64,000 bases of DNA from Brevibacillus reuszeri (GCF_001187725.1 NZ_LGIQ01000011.1:532017-596016), one strand, 5' to 3'; numbered from the stretch's first letter, positions 27,266 through 37,202 are shown. Made by a program: numbers and translations. The notes: generated by a model not told the origin, from the sequence alone.

Positions 27266-28873
27266 TTAGTTTTTGTCGGTTGCTTCTTCTACAACCTTTG
27301 TCTTCGCTGCTCCAGCATTCTCTCCGTTCCCGGAAAGAACAGCAGAGATAGAGCCGGCAGGCGCTCCTGACTGATTAGGCAATGCGGCCAGCTGCGATTG
27401 CTGTACGCTGCCTTTTTGCATAAAGTCGGAGATCATTTTGTTCATATCCAGGCCAGATACGTCTTTTAGCATTTCTGGTAGCTGTGCCATCAGCTTGGTC
27501 ACATTACCACTTAAGCGATTGACTCCATCCCCTTGGCCTCCGCCTGCATCTACGATCGTCACCTTGTCGATGGCTTTCATCGGCTCGGCAATTTTTTCTG
27601 CCAGCTCTGGGAGCATTTTCGCAATAATGTCGAGAATTGCGGCGTGACCGAACTTCTCGAATGCTTCCGCCAGCTTTTCTTTACCTTCGGCTTCCGCTTC
27701 CAGCTTAAGGCGTGTAACCTCTGCCTCTGCGGTACCCTTCGCTCTTTCTGCCTCTGCGATCGCTAAACCGTCCAGACGCTTTTGTTCTGCCATCGCTTTT
27801 GCTTCTGCCTCGATCCGGTATTTTAGCGCGTCAGCTTCACGCAGCTTTTTGGCTTTTTCCGCTTCTGCCGCTTGCTCGACAGAGTAGCGGTCCGCGTCCG
27901 CCTTTTTCTTTACCTCGGCATCGTATTGTTTCTCCCGACGCGAAATTTCTTTTTCCTCCAGCTCGATTTCCTTTTGCTTGCGGACGAGGTCGACCTTCAT
28001 TTCCTCTTCCGTTACTTGCTGCTTCGCCACTGCCTCCTGCAGCTTATAGGCTTGGTCCGCACTAGCTCTTGCTTTATCCTGCTCTTGCTTAAACGCTGCT
28101 ACTTTCAGTTCTTTTTCTTTTTCAGCTTCTGCAATGTTTGTTTCTTTTAACAGCTCGGCTTTGCGGGCCGATTCCTCCGCTTGCGCTTGCTTGATTCGCG
28201 CTTCCTTGTCTGCATCTGCCTGAGAGATGGTCGCATCACGCTTGACTGCTGCGATCTGTGGAATACCGAGTGCTGCCAGGTAGCCGTTTTTGTCACGCAC
28301 ATCCTTGATAGTGAAGCTGACCACGGAGAGGCCCATTTTTTTCAAGTCCTTGGTCGCAACAGCTTGCACTTCCTGGGCGAAGCGCTCCCGGTTTTTGTAA
28401 ATTTCTTCTACGGTCATGCTGCCAAGTATTGCTCTGAGGTAGCCCTCCAAAACTTCCTGTGCTTCGCTTTTGAGCGCCTCGTCTTTTTTGCCCATAAATT
28501 GTTCTGCTGCCGTAGCGATATCTTCGATGGAGCCGCCAATCTTGATAATGGCTACACCATCTGCCATAACAGGAACACCTTGTTCTGTATATACTTCTGG
28601 AGTCGACACGTCCAGCTTATGGGACAGAAGACTCAGAAAATTCGCCTGTTGAAAAATCGGGAGGATAAATGCACCGCCACCGCGGACAATCTTCATTTTG
28701 CGACCAGACTCATCGCTGAGTACGTTTTTGCTTCCCAAATAGCTTCCTGTTACGATCATCGCTTCATCGGCACCAACGGTCTTGTAGCGTGCCCAGAAGG
28801 CAATACCCAAGACGAGAAAGACCACTACGACGACTCCTACTGTCGTGAGAATACCTGGTTCAAAATCAAACAT
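27266..28873 (-). CDS. floT: Flotillin
   Basis: Membrane scaffold of functional microdomains (YuaG/FloT). An N-terminal membrane segment (TTVGVVVVVFLVLGIAFWA), a PHB/SPFH domain to about residue 220, a long Ala/Glu-rich coiled coil (about 220-420), and a variable C-terminus ending with Gln-, Gly- and Ser-rich sequence. 535 residues. Starts 8 bases inside the upstream nfeD-like gene, the usual flotillin-NfeD pair. Confidence 0.95.
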   Translation of the reverse strand: MFDFEPGILTTVGVVVVVFLVLGIAFWARYKTVGADEAMIVTGSYLGSKNVLSDESGRKMKIVRGGGAFILPIFQQANFLSLLSHKLDVSTPEVYTEQGVPVMADGVAIIKIGGSIEDIATAAEQFMGKKDEALKSEAQEVLEGYLRAILGSMTVEEIYKNRERFAQEVQAVATKDLKKMGLSVVSFTIKDVRDKNGYLAALGIPQIAAVKRDATISQADADKEARIKQAQAEESARKAELLKETNIAEAEKEKELKVAAFKQEQDKARASADQAYKLQEAVAKQQVTEEEMKVDLVRKQKEIELEEKEISRREKQYDAEVKKKADADRYSVEQAAEAEKAKKLREADALKYRIEAEAKAMAEQKRLDGLAIAEAERAKGTAEAEVTRLKLEAEAEGKEKLAEAFEKFGHAAILDIIAKMLPELAEKIAEPMKAIDKVTIVDAGGGQGDGVNRLSGNVTKLMAQLPEMLKDVSGLDMNKMISDFMQKGSVQQSQLAALPNQSGAPAGSISAVLSGNGENAGAAKTKVVEEATDKN

Positions 28874-29411
28874 GCTTATTCATCTCCTTTTCCGATTCAT
28901 TGTGGAAAGGTGTTACATAAAGCACATGGTCACGCACCTCTACTACCACTACTCTGGTTCCCTGCTGGATGGTCTGGCGCTCCAGACTCGCCGCCATGTG
29001 ATACGTCGTACCGCTAATCATCGGCAGCAATACTTCACCCAAGCCTTCTGCCGGAATGGTCGTATTCACCTCGCCCAGCTTTCCTCCTAGCTGATTCATG
29101 GAGTAGCCTGTGGAGTTTTCTGCTTTGCTCATGGGCTTCACCCAGACAAAATACGCTGCTACTGCTAAGCCAGCCCCAATAGCGAGAGACAACACCAGAA
29201 CGAACAGCCAGGATAATGAAGTAAAGCGAGAAAACAGATAACCCGCTCCGCCAAATGCGGTCAAGCCACTTACTAGCAGGATTGGTTCTACGACAGGCAC
29301 ATGAAGCTGACCCAGCCAATCAGAAATCGTATCCCCAAAAATGAGCGAGACCAGGGTATAAATGAGGCCACCAACGAGGCAAACCATGTAGACGGTTTCA
29401 AGTACGCCCAC
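28866..29411 (-). CDS. NfeD-like membrane protein (YuaF type)
   Basis: 181 residues, with two to three N-terminal and central membrane segments and a C-terminal OB-fold (GKLGEVNTTIPAEGLGEVLL ... RVVVVEVRDHVLYV). Partner of flotillin in detergent-resistant microdomains. Overlaps floT by 8 bases, so translation is coupled. Confidence 0.9.
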   Translation of the reverse strand: MGVLETVYMVCLVGGLIYTLVSLIFGDTISDWLGQLHVPVVEPILLVSGLTAFGGAGYLFSRFTSLSWLFVLVLSLAIGAGLAVAAYFVWVKPMSKAENSTGYSMNQLGGKLGEVNTTIPAEGLGEVLLPMISGTTYHMAASLERQTIQQGTRVVVVEVRDHVLYVTPFHNESEKEMNKHV

Positions 29412-29483
29412 GATAATTCACTCCTTTCCCAAAATACCTCTACTTTTCATACGATTCAGAATGAAAAAGGTTGCGTAAACAAG

Positions 29484-29514
29484 GAAAATCCCCCCTTAAA
29501 AAGGGAGGATTAGG
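29484..29514 (-). terminator. Terminator after mntH
   Basis: AATCCTCCC / GGGGGGATT stem with a T-rich loop and TTTTCC tail on the minus strand. Confidence 0.6.
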
Positions 29515-29522
29515 ATTATTAT

Positions 29523-30875
29523 TTATCCGAAAAAGGTTTGGAAGAGCAAATACAGGTTCAATGCCATAATGATCGTCGCAACAAACCAGGCAAGCCATTT
29601 CATCCACGGTGCGTTTACAAACTCACCCATTTTCTTTTTATCACTTGTGAATTTGACCAATGGAACTACCGCAAAGGACAGCTGCAGCGAAAGAATGACC
29701 TGGCTTAGAATCAGTAAATCGGTCGCTCCGCTCTCCCCGTACATGGCGGTGACAATGACTGCTGGAACGATGGCGATCATGCGTGTAATCAATCGTCGCA
29801 GCCAAGGCGTGATGCGTAGATTCAGAAAGCCCTCCATGACGATTTGTCCCGCCAGCGTACCAGTGAGTGTGGAGTTCATCCCTGCAGCGAGCAAGGCTAC
29901 CCCAAACAAAATGCTTCCGAGTGTAGTACCAAGTAACGGAGTGAGCAAGTGATACGCATCCGCAATATCCGCTACATCGGTCATTCCCGCACGGTGGAAG
30001 GTAGCTGAGGACAGGATCAGAATGGCCGCATTGATTCCCATCGCGAATACGAGAGCAATGGTCGAATCCAGCGTCGCGAATTTGATGGCTTCCCGTTTTC
30101 CCAGCGTAGTTTGTTCATAGTCACGCGTTTGTACAATCGAAGAATGAAGGTACAGATTATGTGGCATGACTGTAGCGCCCAAAATCCCTATCGCGATGTA
30201 GAGCATCTCTGGATTTTTGATAATTTCGGTCGTCGGGATAAAGCCACCCAGAATTCCAGCCACGTCCGGCTGTGACCAGAACATTTCGAATGCAAAGCAC
30301 GCCCCGATCGTCACGATTAATGCGATCACGAGTGACTCGACATAACGGAACCCTTTGTTTTGCAGGAAAAGGACGACCATAACGTCCAGTGCCGTGATCA
30401 ATACCCCGTAGACAAGCGGGATTCCCAAAAGCAGATTAATCGCTATGGCCGCACCGATCACTTCGGCAAGGTCACATGCGGCAATGGCAAGCTCACACAA
30501 TATCCAAAGCCCCATGGCTACTGGCTTGCTGTAGTGATCCCGACACGCTTGGGCCAAATCTCGGCCGGTAGCAATCCCGAGCTTTCCTGCTAGGGCCTGC
30601 AGAACGATTGCCATCAGGTTGGACAGCATAATGACGGATAACAGAGAATAACCAAAAAGAGATCCACCTGCAATATCCGTCGCCCAGTTTCCCGGGTCCA
30701 TATATCCTACAGCTACGAGATATCCTGGTCCAGCAAAGGCGAGAAATTTTCGAATCCACGAGCCTTTTTGGGGGATCTTCATAGATCGGTGCACTTCCGG
30801 CAAGGACGGCTGTTCAGCTACTTTTCTCCAGCCTTTTTCTTGAACCGCTTCATTCGATTTTGAGTTCGTCAGCAT
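29523..30875 (-). CDS. mntH: NRAMP proton-coupled Mn2+ importer
   Basis: 450 residues, eleven predicted membrane helices. The metal-site motifs are [10 protein letters not shown] in helix 1 and [10 protein letters not shown] in helix 6. Full length. Upstream, a palindrome-like box covering the probable transcription start (30969-30987) resembles MntR operators, so Mn2+-dependent repression is likely. Confidence 0.95.
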   Translation of the reverse strand: MLTNSKSNEAVQEKGWRKVAEQPSLPEVHRSMKIPQKGSWIRKFLAFAGPGYLVAVGYMDPGNWATDIAGGSLFGYSLLSVIMLSNLMAIVLQALAGKLGIATGRDLAQACRDHYSKPVAMGLWILCELAIAACDLAEVIGAAIAINLLLGIPLVYGVLITALDVMVVLFLQNKGFRYVESLVIALIVTIGACFAFEMFWSQPDVAGILGGFIPTTEIIKNPEMLYIAIGILGATVMPHNLYLHSSIVQTRDYEQTTLGKREAIKFATLDSTIALVFAMGINAAILILSSATFHRAGMTDVADIADAYHLLTPLLGTTLGSILFGVALLAAGMNSTLTGTLAGQIVMEGFLNLRITPWLRRLITRMIAIVPAVIVTAMYGESGATDLLILSQVILSLQLSFAVVPLVKFTSDKKKMGEFVNAPWMKWLAWFVATIIMALNLYLLFQTFFG

Positions 30876-30968
30876 GATGTAATCACCCCGTTTTGTGGCT
30901 CAGGTCATTTTTTTTGTGTAAGGGCAACTTTTTCTCAAAAAAATATAGAAATTAGCCAGAAGCAAAAA

Positions 30969-31022
30969 TGTTTACCTAGCGAAATATATTTCATATTATA
31001 CTCCGATTCAGCTCATTTGCAA
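30969..31022 (-). promoter_or_regulatory. mntH promoter with MntR-like box
   Basis: On the minus strand TTGCAA (31017-31022), 16-bp spacer, TATAAT (30995-31000). Immediately downstream, at 30969-30987, TTTACCTAGCGAAAT read on the plus strand resembles the TTTgCCTnnnGgAAA pattern of Bacillus MntR sites. The position over the start site fits repression. Confidence 0.6.
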
Positions 31023-31103
31023 CGGCATATTCATGGTTTTTCTTATCTTTCTAACTATTTTTATCTTGTATATATTTGTATGCTCGATTCTTGCCTTACC
31101 GCT

Positions 31104-32537
31104 TTATTTTGTTCGCAGTACCTTGCCCAAGCGCCGAACTCCTTCTGCGATCTGCATCATGTTTTCCCATGAGTACGTAAGCCGCAGCCATCCCTTTTCC
31201 GCGCCGTATACGCTGCCGGGCGTAAAGACAACCCCTTCCCGGATCGCAGCATCCAACAGCTCTTGCTCGTCCATTGGCTGAAGTAATCGACACCATACGT
31301 GAAAGCTGCCCTCAGGAATATCCCAGACGGCATACTCCTTCAGTTCCCGTTCTATCGCATCCAGCATGGCTCCTCGCTGTACAAACAAATAATCAGCCAA
31401 GCGTTCCAGCTGCTTTCGCCACTGCGTACTCTCCAAAAAGTGCCTAGCGAGCTGCTGGGAGACACTGCTTGTCCCGAAATCCATTTGCTGTTTGGCATCT
31501 GCCAGCCGCTCTATGACAGAGCGAGGCCCGACGAGCCAGCCAATGCGAAGTCCAGGGGCAACTGTCTTGGACGTGCTGTTTACGTACAAAACCGTGCCAC
31601 TTGTATCCATCGCCTTAACGGGCAGTGGCGGTTTTTTCCCCCCTTTTATTGAAAGTGCGCCGTAAGCGTCATCCTCTACTAAAGGAATCCGCAGCTCCTG
31701 GCATATTTCAAGCAAATGACGTCGCCTCGCCTGGCTCATCACGCTGCTCGTTGGATTGTGGTAGGTGGGATTAGCAAACACCATGCGAATTCGATGCTCT
31801 TGATGCAGCGTCTTGATTGCCTCCGGTAAAATTCCTTCTTGATCCATCGGCAAACGATACAATCGCAGACCTGCCGAACTAAACAGCGGCAACGAATAAG
31901 AGTACGACGGTCCCTCCATCGCAATCGCGTCGCCAGGACTGAGCAAGCAGAGAGATATCAGATGGAGTGCTTGCTGTGCTCCTGATGTGACGAGAATTTC
32001 TTCAGGTGATGCTGTAATCCCATATTCCTCCTGCAGATGCTTCGCGAGCACCTCACGAAGCTTAGGATCGCCTTTTGGATGAGCATATCCGAGTTCAAAT
32101 CTCATCTCACTTGCAGCTTCTATCTTTTCCAGCGTAAGTGACGGAATCATGGAGCTGGTTAATTCCGCTTTGGCCAAATTGATAATGGCAGGATCGAAGC
32201 AGGCTTCTTGAATCCGCTTTGCTAGCGGATAGGCAGGCAAAAAGGCTCCCCCATTCGTATACTTGTACCAATTGGGCATTTGTTTGACGCCCCACAAATG
32301 CTGACTCACCCATGTTCCGCTTCCTTGCCACGATTGCAGCAGACCCAGAGAACGCAGCTCTTCGTACGCAGCAGATACTGTGCCCCTGTTTACGCCATAG
32401 CGCCTGGCCAGGACTCTTTCTGCAGGCAAGGAGCTTCCTGGTGGGAGCTCTCCTTCAATGATTTGCTGCTCCAGTCTTTTGGCGATCTGCTGGTATACAG
32501 GCTGCTCCTTATGCTTGTCCGGCTTCCATTCCATCAT
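31104..32537 (-). CDS. MocR-type regulator (GntR HTH fused to aminotransferase fold)
   Basis: Residues about 15-80 are a GntR winged helix (LPAERVLARRYGVNRGTVSAAY). From about 110 on it is a class I aminotransferase-like domain binding PLP, with the Schiff-base Lys in STSKTVAPGLRIGW. 477 residues. It is divergent from a DMT-family exporter, and such regulators usually control their divergent neighbour in response to an amine or amino acid. Confidence 0.93.
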   Translation of the reverse strand: MMEWKPDKHKEQPVYQQIAKRLEQQIIEGELPPGSSLPAERVLARRYGVNRGTVSAAYEELRSLGLLQSWQGSGTWVSQHLWGVKQMPNWYKYTNGGAFLPAYPLAKRIQEACFDPAIINLAKAELTSSMIPSLTLEKIEAASEMRFELGYAHPKGDPKLREVLAKHLQEEYGITASPEEILVTSGAQQALHLISLCLLSPGDAIAMEGPSYSYSLPLFSSAGLRLYRLPMDQEGILPEAIKTLHQEHRIRMVFANPTYHNPTSSVMSQARRRHLLEICQELRIPLVEDDAYGALSIKGGKKPPLPVKAMDTSGTVLYVNSTSKTVAPGLRIGWLVGPRSVIERLADAKQQMDFGTSSVSQQLARHFLESTQWRKQLERLADYLFVQRGAMLDAIERELKEYAVWDIPEGSFHVWCRLLQPMDEQELLDAAIREGVVFTPGSVYGAEKGWLRLTYSWENMMQIAEGVRRLGKVLRTK

Positions 32538-32588
32538 CTCGCCTCCTTCAGAATCATCGCGCTAAAGACTCATGCATGATCTTCGACA

Positions 32589-32616
32589 AATTGGCCTACT
32601 CATCCTGCTGCCAATT
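32589..32616. promoter_or_regulatory. Inverted repeat between mocR and DMT gene
   Basis: Perfect arms AATTGGC (32589-32595) and GCCAATT (32610-32616) with a 14-base spacer, in the divergent intergenic region. Candidate operator for the MocR protein. Confidence 0.5.
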
Positions 32617-32688
32617 GGATCTACCCTTCGATTACCAGCGCTTTTAAGATGGGAGAACAAGAAAGCATGCAAAAAGGATGGGATCTGG

Positions 32689-33627
32689 ATGAGAACAGAC
32701 ATCGCTGTGAAAAAAAAGGCGCTGCAGGATAGCCCACTTGCGCAAAGCAACAGCAGCAACGAAAAAATGGGGTTATTGTATGGCTTTATCGGAGTCTGCA
32801 GCTTCAGCTTGACATTACCAGCTACGAAAGCCATTATTACGGTCCTCTCCCCTTCGAGCGCTGGAGTGGGGCGCGCTTTGATCGCTGCCATATTGGCGGT
32901 ACTGGTGCTTTTGATCAAAAGGGTACCTTTTCCCAGCTGGCAGCAGACCAAAAACCTCTTTCTTGTGGCAGGTGGTGTTGTAGTAGGCTTTCCCTTTTTC
33001 TCTTCGTTGGCAATGGAGCATGTTCCCGCGAGCCATGGTGCCGTGATTATCGCTCTTCTTCCTTTAGCAACCGCAGGTGCAGGTGCTTTTTTTGCCGGGG
33101 AACGTCCCACCCGCACATACTGGCTCTCCAGCATCGTCGCCTGTCTTGCCATTATCGGATATGCCATCAGCTCCGGGCTTGGTGCCCTGCAATGGGCTGA
33201 TCTCTCCCTGCTTGGTGCAGTCATTTCCGCTGCGATCGGTTATGCTGTTGGCGGACAACTCTCCAAAACGATGGGAGGCTGGCAAGTAATCAGCTGGTCG
33301 CTTGTATTTGCCTTTCCCTTTCTTGTCGTCCCTGTCGCCGGTACGCTGATCGAAGAGTTACAGCATGCGACATGGACCACCTGGCTTGGCTTTGGCTATG
33401 TGAGTGTCGTCAGCCAATTTCTCGGCTTCTTTGCCTGGTATCACGGGCTGGCGCTAGGTGGAGTAGCCCGCGTAAGCCAGACACAATATTTGCAGCCCTT
33501 TCTCTCGATGCTTGCTGCATGGCTGATGCTCTCTGAAGCCGTTCCCATAGGAGCCATCGCTGCAGCCATTGTTGTTGTGCTTGCCGTGGCAAAAGGAAAA
33601 TCAGCGCCTGTCAAGCTGAGTGCATAG
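32689..33627 (+). CDS. DMT/EamA family exporter
   Basis: Ten predicted membrane helices in two EamA halves (residues about 25-150 and 170-300). The start at ATG 32689 follows AAAGGATG by about 10 bases; longer in-frame extensions run through the putative operator. Divergent from the MocR-type regulator, its probable controller. Substrate likely a small amine or amino acid, unproven. Confidence 0.9.
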   Translation: MRTDIAVKKKALQDSPLAQSNSSNEKMGLLYGFIGVCSFSLTLPATKAIITVLSPSSAGVGRALIAAILAVLVLLIKRVPFPSWQQTKNLFLVAGGVVVGFPFFSSLAMEHVPASHGAVIIALLPLATAGAGAFFAGERPTRTYWLSSIVACLAIIGYAISSGLGALQWADLSLLGAVISAAIGYAVGGQLSKTMGGWQVISWSLVFAFPFLVVPVAGTLIEELQHATWTTWLGFGYVSVVSQFLGFFAWYHGLALGGVARVSQTQYLQPFLSMLAAWLMLSEAVPIGAIAAAIVVVLAVAKGKSAPVKLSA

Positions 33628-33657
33628 CCAAGCCTGTGGAGCTGATCCGCTTTTTAT

Positions 33658-33728
33658 GAAAACCGTCGAGACGGTTTTTACACAAAAAAGAAGTGTAGCC
33701 AGAGTAAACGGCATACACTTCTTTTTCA
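33658..33728. terminator. Two adjacent terminators
   Basis: AAACCGTC / GACGGTTTTT at 33659-33680, acting for the DMT gene, then AAAAAGAAGTGTA / TACACTTCTTTTT around 33686-33728, acting in both directions between convergent genes. Confidence 0.88.
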
Positions 33729-33752
33729 TACCAGTTGCTATAACTGATCCTT

Positions 33753-34220
33753 CTACTTTTGTTTTCCATCCAGCATATTGCCTAAATACTCGGCCTTGTA
33801 GTCGGGACTCGTGAGTGCAGTAATTACCAGCTCTCGCCAAGCATCATGGTACAACGGCAACGTCCTCCAGTCGTCCAATGAGACCCAGCCCGCCCATTCG
33901 ATTTCTTCGTCATCCAATCCACCGGGCATCGGCTCCGTCTCATCCCCCATCAGTTTGGCCAGAACAGCAACAGCGATCGTATGCTTTCCTTCCCCCGAAT
34001 GATTGATGCGATCGTCCACCCAGAGCAAACGCTCCATGCTGACAAGAAGCCCTGTTTCCTCCCAAACTTCTCTTCTCGTTGCTTCCGGGATCGTCTCTAC
34101 GTATTCTACATTTCCGCCTGGCAAGCTGTAGCAAGGCTCGCCTCTCGTCTTTTCCCGGATAAGGAGAATCCTGCCTTGATGCTCGACCACGACAGTTACC
34201 CTGATACTTATCGTTTTCAT
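33753..34220 (-). CDS. Nudix hydrolase
   Basis: The Nudix box is complete from Gly36: G-x5-E42-x7-R50-E51-V-x-E54-E55-x-G57-L. The start at ATG 34220 follows AAGGGAG by 8 bases. 155 residues. Hydrolyses a nucleoside diphosphate linked to another moiety; the substrate cannot be inferred. Lies 17 bases after the SUFU-domain gene and is probably co-transcribed. Confidence 0.93.
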   Translation of the reverse strand: MKTISIRVTVVVEHQGRILLIREKTRGEPCYSLPGGNVEYVETIPEATRREVWEETGLLVSMERLLWVDDRINHSGEGKHTIAVAVLAKLMGDETEPMPGGLDDEEIEWAGWVSLDDWRTLPLYHDAWRELVITALTSPDYKAEYLGNMLDGKQK

Positions 34221-34236
34221 CCTGTTCGCTCCCTTC

Positions 34237-34773
34237 TCATATGGCAGGAGTACGCATGACATTCAGGGAATCGACACAAGTTCTTGCAAACAATTCCTCT
34301 AACGCGTCCAGCCCATAGTGCTCCGCGAATTCTGCCTCCGATTTGGCAATAGCATGCAGCATCATGAATCGGATTACATCTTTGCCATTTGTATAATATT
34401 CGAATCCTACTTCTTCGTAATAGACTGGTGTAACCAATGCACAATCGAGCATGGAAGCTTCTTGAATGGCCCCTTCTAGCAAGTAAACGCTTCCCGTTTG
34501 CAATTGGGAGCGCTGCTCCTCCCACTGCACCGCAACCTTCCGAGCAATGCATGCTAAATGCGTAATCATCGCCCTATCAAACTGGTAGGAATAGAGGACA
34601 CATTCAGTTGCCCCTGTCTTGTGCAGCTCCAGTGTGGCATATGTCCACCAGCCTCGCTTGCGTGTCGCCGGATAGACAGCGATCAACACATCTGCTGCTT
34701 CACATTGATACAGTTCTCCTCTGTTTCCAAAAAAGAGACTGTAGTGATCCATTACCTGTTTTACCACTATCAT
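34237..34773 (-). CDS. Suppressor-of-fused (SUFU) domain protein
   Basis: From ATG 34773 about 178 residues. The pattern LIAVYPATRKRGWWTYATLEL and the terminal PVYYEEVGFEYYTNG...LDALEELF match bacterial SUFU-domain proteins, often found as immunity proteins or of unknown role. The start is uncertain (alternatives at 34752 and further upstream). No toxin-like gene is next to it. Confidence 0.7.
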   Translation of the reverse strand: MIVVKQVMDHYSLFFGNRGELYQCEAADVLIAVYPATRKRGWWTYATLELHKTGATECVLYSYQFDRAMITHLACIARKVAVQWEEQRSQLQTGSVYLLEGAIQEASMLDCALVTPVYYEEVGFEYYTNGKDVIRFMMLHAIAKSEAEFAEHYGLDALEELFARTCVDSLNVMRTPAI

Positions 34774-35037
34774 ATGTACGCTTCCGCTCCGAAAGAAAAC
34801 CTTTATTGAGACACATATACAATCGGTATTCAGGAAAAAATGCCTGTTCTTTACTGTACGATCACCTAGATGAAGCTCCCGGTTTACTTGGCATTTCCTC
34901 CACATCGATTTTAGCACACTTGGGTGAGCTATCAAATGAAGGGATAAAGACATCTCTATTTGCAGTCAATCCTGGAACGAATATTGGATAAATGGGTAGA
35001 ATATGGCGGCACCGCCATTCTTTCAATGTGGTAATAA

Positions 35038-35095
35038 AAAAATACGTACCCAGCGAAACTGCTCAAGGAAAGCAGTCGGCTTGGACACGTATTTC
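35038..35095. terminator. Long ACGT-type hairpin after anti-sigma gene
   Basis: AAATACGT / ACGTATTT outer stem enclosing a second stem, 13 bases beyond the stop at 35108. Similar long hairpins built on TACGTG/CACGTA occur at 37087-37148 and 54087-54149. Confidence 0.7.
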
Positions 35096-35107
35096 TCCAT
35101 ACACTCA

Positions 35108-35959
35108 TTATTTGCTGGATGCTGGGGCTGGAGCAGGACCAGCTGCTTCTGTAGGGGTCGCATTTTTCAGCTTCTCTTTTGCTTGATTGATTTCCGTTTG
35201 TGTAGGCGGCGTACCTACTTTGAAGCCCTCGATAATTTTACCCAATGCTGTGGTATCAAAGTCTTCCTGTGCGTACAGCTCAACGGTAAATCCCTGGTTC
35301 TCCCAGATGACGATCCCATTTGCAAAGTAAACGGTCGTTCCATGAATGACTTCTTTTTTGACTTCATCTGTCGTACCGATTCCATTCTCTCCTCCCTTGG
35401 AAATCAGGAAGTTTACCATTTTTTCACCTTGCGCAAACTGTACCTCTGCCATGTTTGTACCATGAATGACGGTATTCACATATTGATAATCCGCGAGCCA
35501 CGTTGGAGCCGGGAAGTTCAAGCCCAATACGGAACGCGCTTCTTGCACAGTCAATTCAGGGCGTGGTTGTAATTCAACACGGGAAGTATCTCCAGTCGCT
35601 TGCTCTGACGCGGAATTATTTGCAGAAGAGGATGGCTCCTTGTCATATTGGACAATTTGCAAATTCCCCACTTGAAAACGGGCCAGGATAGATTCCAGCA
35701 TACCTTGTGCAAAAGAGGTAGTTGAGAAGGCACCTGTTAAGCAAATAACAGCAATGGCACTAACGGTTACGGATTTCCATTTCTTGTTTTTCAACGTGAT
35801 CCCATCCTTTTTCGTAAAGTCGGGCTTAATAGCTCCCGCTTCTATTTTGAATTTCAGCCGATTATAGGTTCTGTTCTTAGAGGCTTTGTCGTCCAGTTCA
35901 ACATTTGTAAGCAAGTTTGTCAGGTCACAAAATTCGTTATGCTCCTGCTCATCCCTCAT
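35108..35959 (-). CDS. Probable anti-sigma factor with DUF4367-like domain
   Basis: 283 residues: a cytosolic N-terminal part (1-60), one membrane segment (about 62-85, VTVSAIAVICLTGAFSTTSFA) and an outer part resembling DUF4367 (PAPTWLADYQYVNTV...MVNFLISKGG...). Its start overlaps the end of the sigma gene by 11 bases, typical of sigma/anti-sigma pairs. The C-terminus is Ala/Pro-rich. Confidence 0.75.
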   Translation of the reverse strand: MRDEQEHNEFCDLTNLLTNVELDDKASKNRTYNRLKFKIEAGAIKPDFTKKDGITLKNKKWKSVTVSAIAVICLTGAFSTTSFAQGMLESILARFQVGNLQIVQYDKEPSSSANNSASEQATGDTSRVELQPRPELTVQEARSVLGLNFPAPTWLADYQYVNTVIHGTNMAEVQFAQGEKMVNFLISKGGENGIGTTDEVKKEVIHGTTVYFANGIVIWENQGFTVELYAQEDFDTTALGKIIEGFKVGTPPTQTEINQAKEKLKNATPTEAAGPAPAPASSK

Positions 35960-36533
35960 ATTGAAAGCCCCCCTTTTCCAATTCCTTTTGCAGCTTCTTT
36001 AAGCATCTGTAAAGCACCACTCCGATATTGGAACCACTTACACCTAACAGCTCCGCGATTTCTGCATTTTTCAAGCCTGCCGCATATTTCATGGCAATGA
36101 TATGGCGTTCTTTGTCGCTCAGCTTCGCCAATGCCTTGAATAGCTCCTCATGATTATCCCCTCGGATAACGATTTCTTCCGGAGATGACTTTGGCAGGAA
36201 CAGATCCAAGATCGAATCCAGGGAAAAAGTAAGTCTTTTATTCTGTGAGCGGAAGTAATCAGTCACAGCGTTTCTCGCAATCGCGAACAACCAAACCTCA
36301 AAGTTGGACTTCTGTGGCGAGAAGCTATGGTATTTGGAAATCACTACTTCAAATACATGGCTACAAATCTCTTCCGCTGCATAGTGATTATTGATCCGAT
36401 AGCAAATATATTTGTAGACGCGCCTATAGTACGCATCATAGATCTCGGCAAATTTTTGCGTCGACATGATCTCATCTTGGCTATCGTTGATTTGATTGTG
36501 GCAGATGCCTGCATTCGCTTGGGCAATCTCCAA
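35949..36533 (-). CDS. ECF RNA polymerase sigma factor
   Basis: 194 residues from TTG 36533, which has AGGAGG 8 bases upstream. Region 2 is at about 25-95 (AEEICSHVFEVV, FEVWLFAIARNAVTDYFRSQ) and region 4 at about 140-185 (LKNAEIAELLGVSGSNIGVVLYR, slightly unusual in the recognition helix). Partner of the overlapping membrane protein. Confidence 0.88.
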   Translation of the reverse strand: MEIAQANAGICHNQINDSQDEIMSTQKFAEIYDAYYRRVYKYICYRINNHYAAEEICSHVFEVVISKYHSFSPQKSNFEVWLFAIARNAVTDYFRSQNKRLTFSLDSILDLFLPKSSPEEIVIRGDNHEELFKALAKLSDKERHIIAMKYAAGLKNAEIAELLGVSGSNIGVVLYRCLKKLQKELEKGGFQYEG

Positions 36534-36808
36534 CTACTTCCCCTCCTTTCCTATCATCTCTTGATACATGAAGAGTTAACAAATTGCGCAATTTGTTGTC
36601 GTTCGATGAGTCTCACGATAGTTAATACGGGAAAAGACAAATTGTATTAACAAACCCGCAGATTTTTATTTTCAATCTTCCCTCCAGCAAAAAAACATTC
36701 TATGGTGAGGTGTCATTTGACTCATTTTTGCTCGCTATCCACTAACGCATAAGCAATGCCAAAGCTGTCCCCATACCATAAAAGAAGCTGGGAAAAGGGG
36801 GGAAAACA

Positions 36809-36994
36809 ATGGATCCGATTGAGCACCATCGAGAAAGAATGCAGCATCATATGAGGAGAGCCGCGCATTATCGGGCACTGAGCATGGCTCATCGTCATGA
36901 TCGCATGCGTCATCACACGTTTGCTGAAAGAGAGCATTTCCACCGCATGAGAGCACATCATCACAGAAGCATGATTCATTCCTTGAGTCGCTAA
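36809..36994 (+). CDS. His/Arg/Met-rich 61-residue protein
   Basis: ATG with a very strong AAAGGGGGG site 5 bases upstream. About 15 His, 13 Arg and 7 Met in 61 residues, in HH and HxH pairs (HHRER, QHHMRR, HRHDR, AHHHR). No Cys. Strongly basic. Composition suggests metal binding or nucleic-acid binding in spores; no family recognised. Flanked by hairpins. Confidence 0.65.
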   Translation: MDPIEHHRERMQHHMRRAAHYRALSMAHRHDRMRHHTFAEREHFHRMRAHHHRSMIHSLSR

Positions 36995-37086
36995 TCAGCA
37001 TTGATTCAATGATAAGCTCGATCGATTGCAAGTTTTTTATCCAATTTTCTCCACAATCTTCCTTGATGAAACCGTATGTAATAAAT

Positions 37087-37148
37087 AAGTACGTGTCCGC
37101 TTGGCAGAGACGGGGAATGTCAATGTCATGGGCGGCACGTACTTTTTT
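37087..37148. terminator. Long ACGT-type hairpin
   Basis: AAGTACGTG / CACGTACTTTTTT stem with an internal CCGC/GCGG element, ending in T6. Second member of the hairpin family at 35038 and 54087. Confidence 0.7.
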
Positions 37149-37171
37149 GGGTGGACAAGTATTTGGGGGAT

Positions 37172-37202
37172 AAAAAATGCCCCCAAGACTTCTCCTGAGG
37201 GG
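37172..37202 (-). terminator. Terminator of cassette A
   Basis: CCCCTCAGG / CTTGGGGGC with T6 on the minus strand. Nearly identical to the terminator of cassette B at 47108-47139. Confidence 0.9.
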
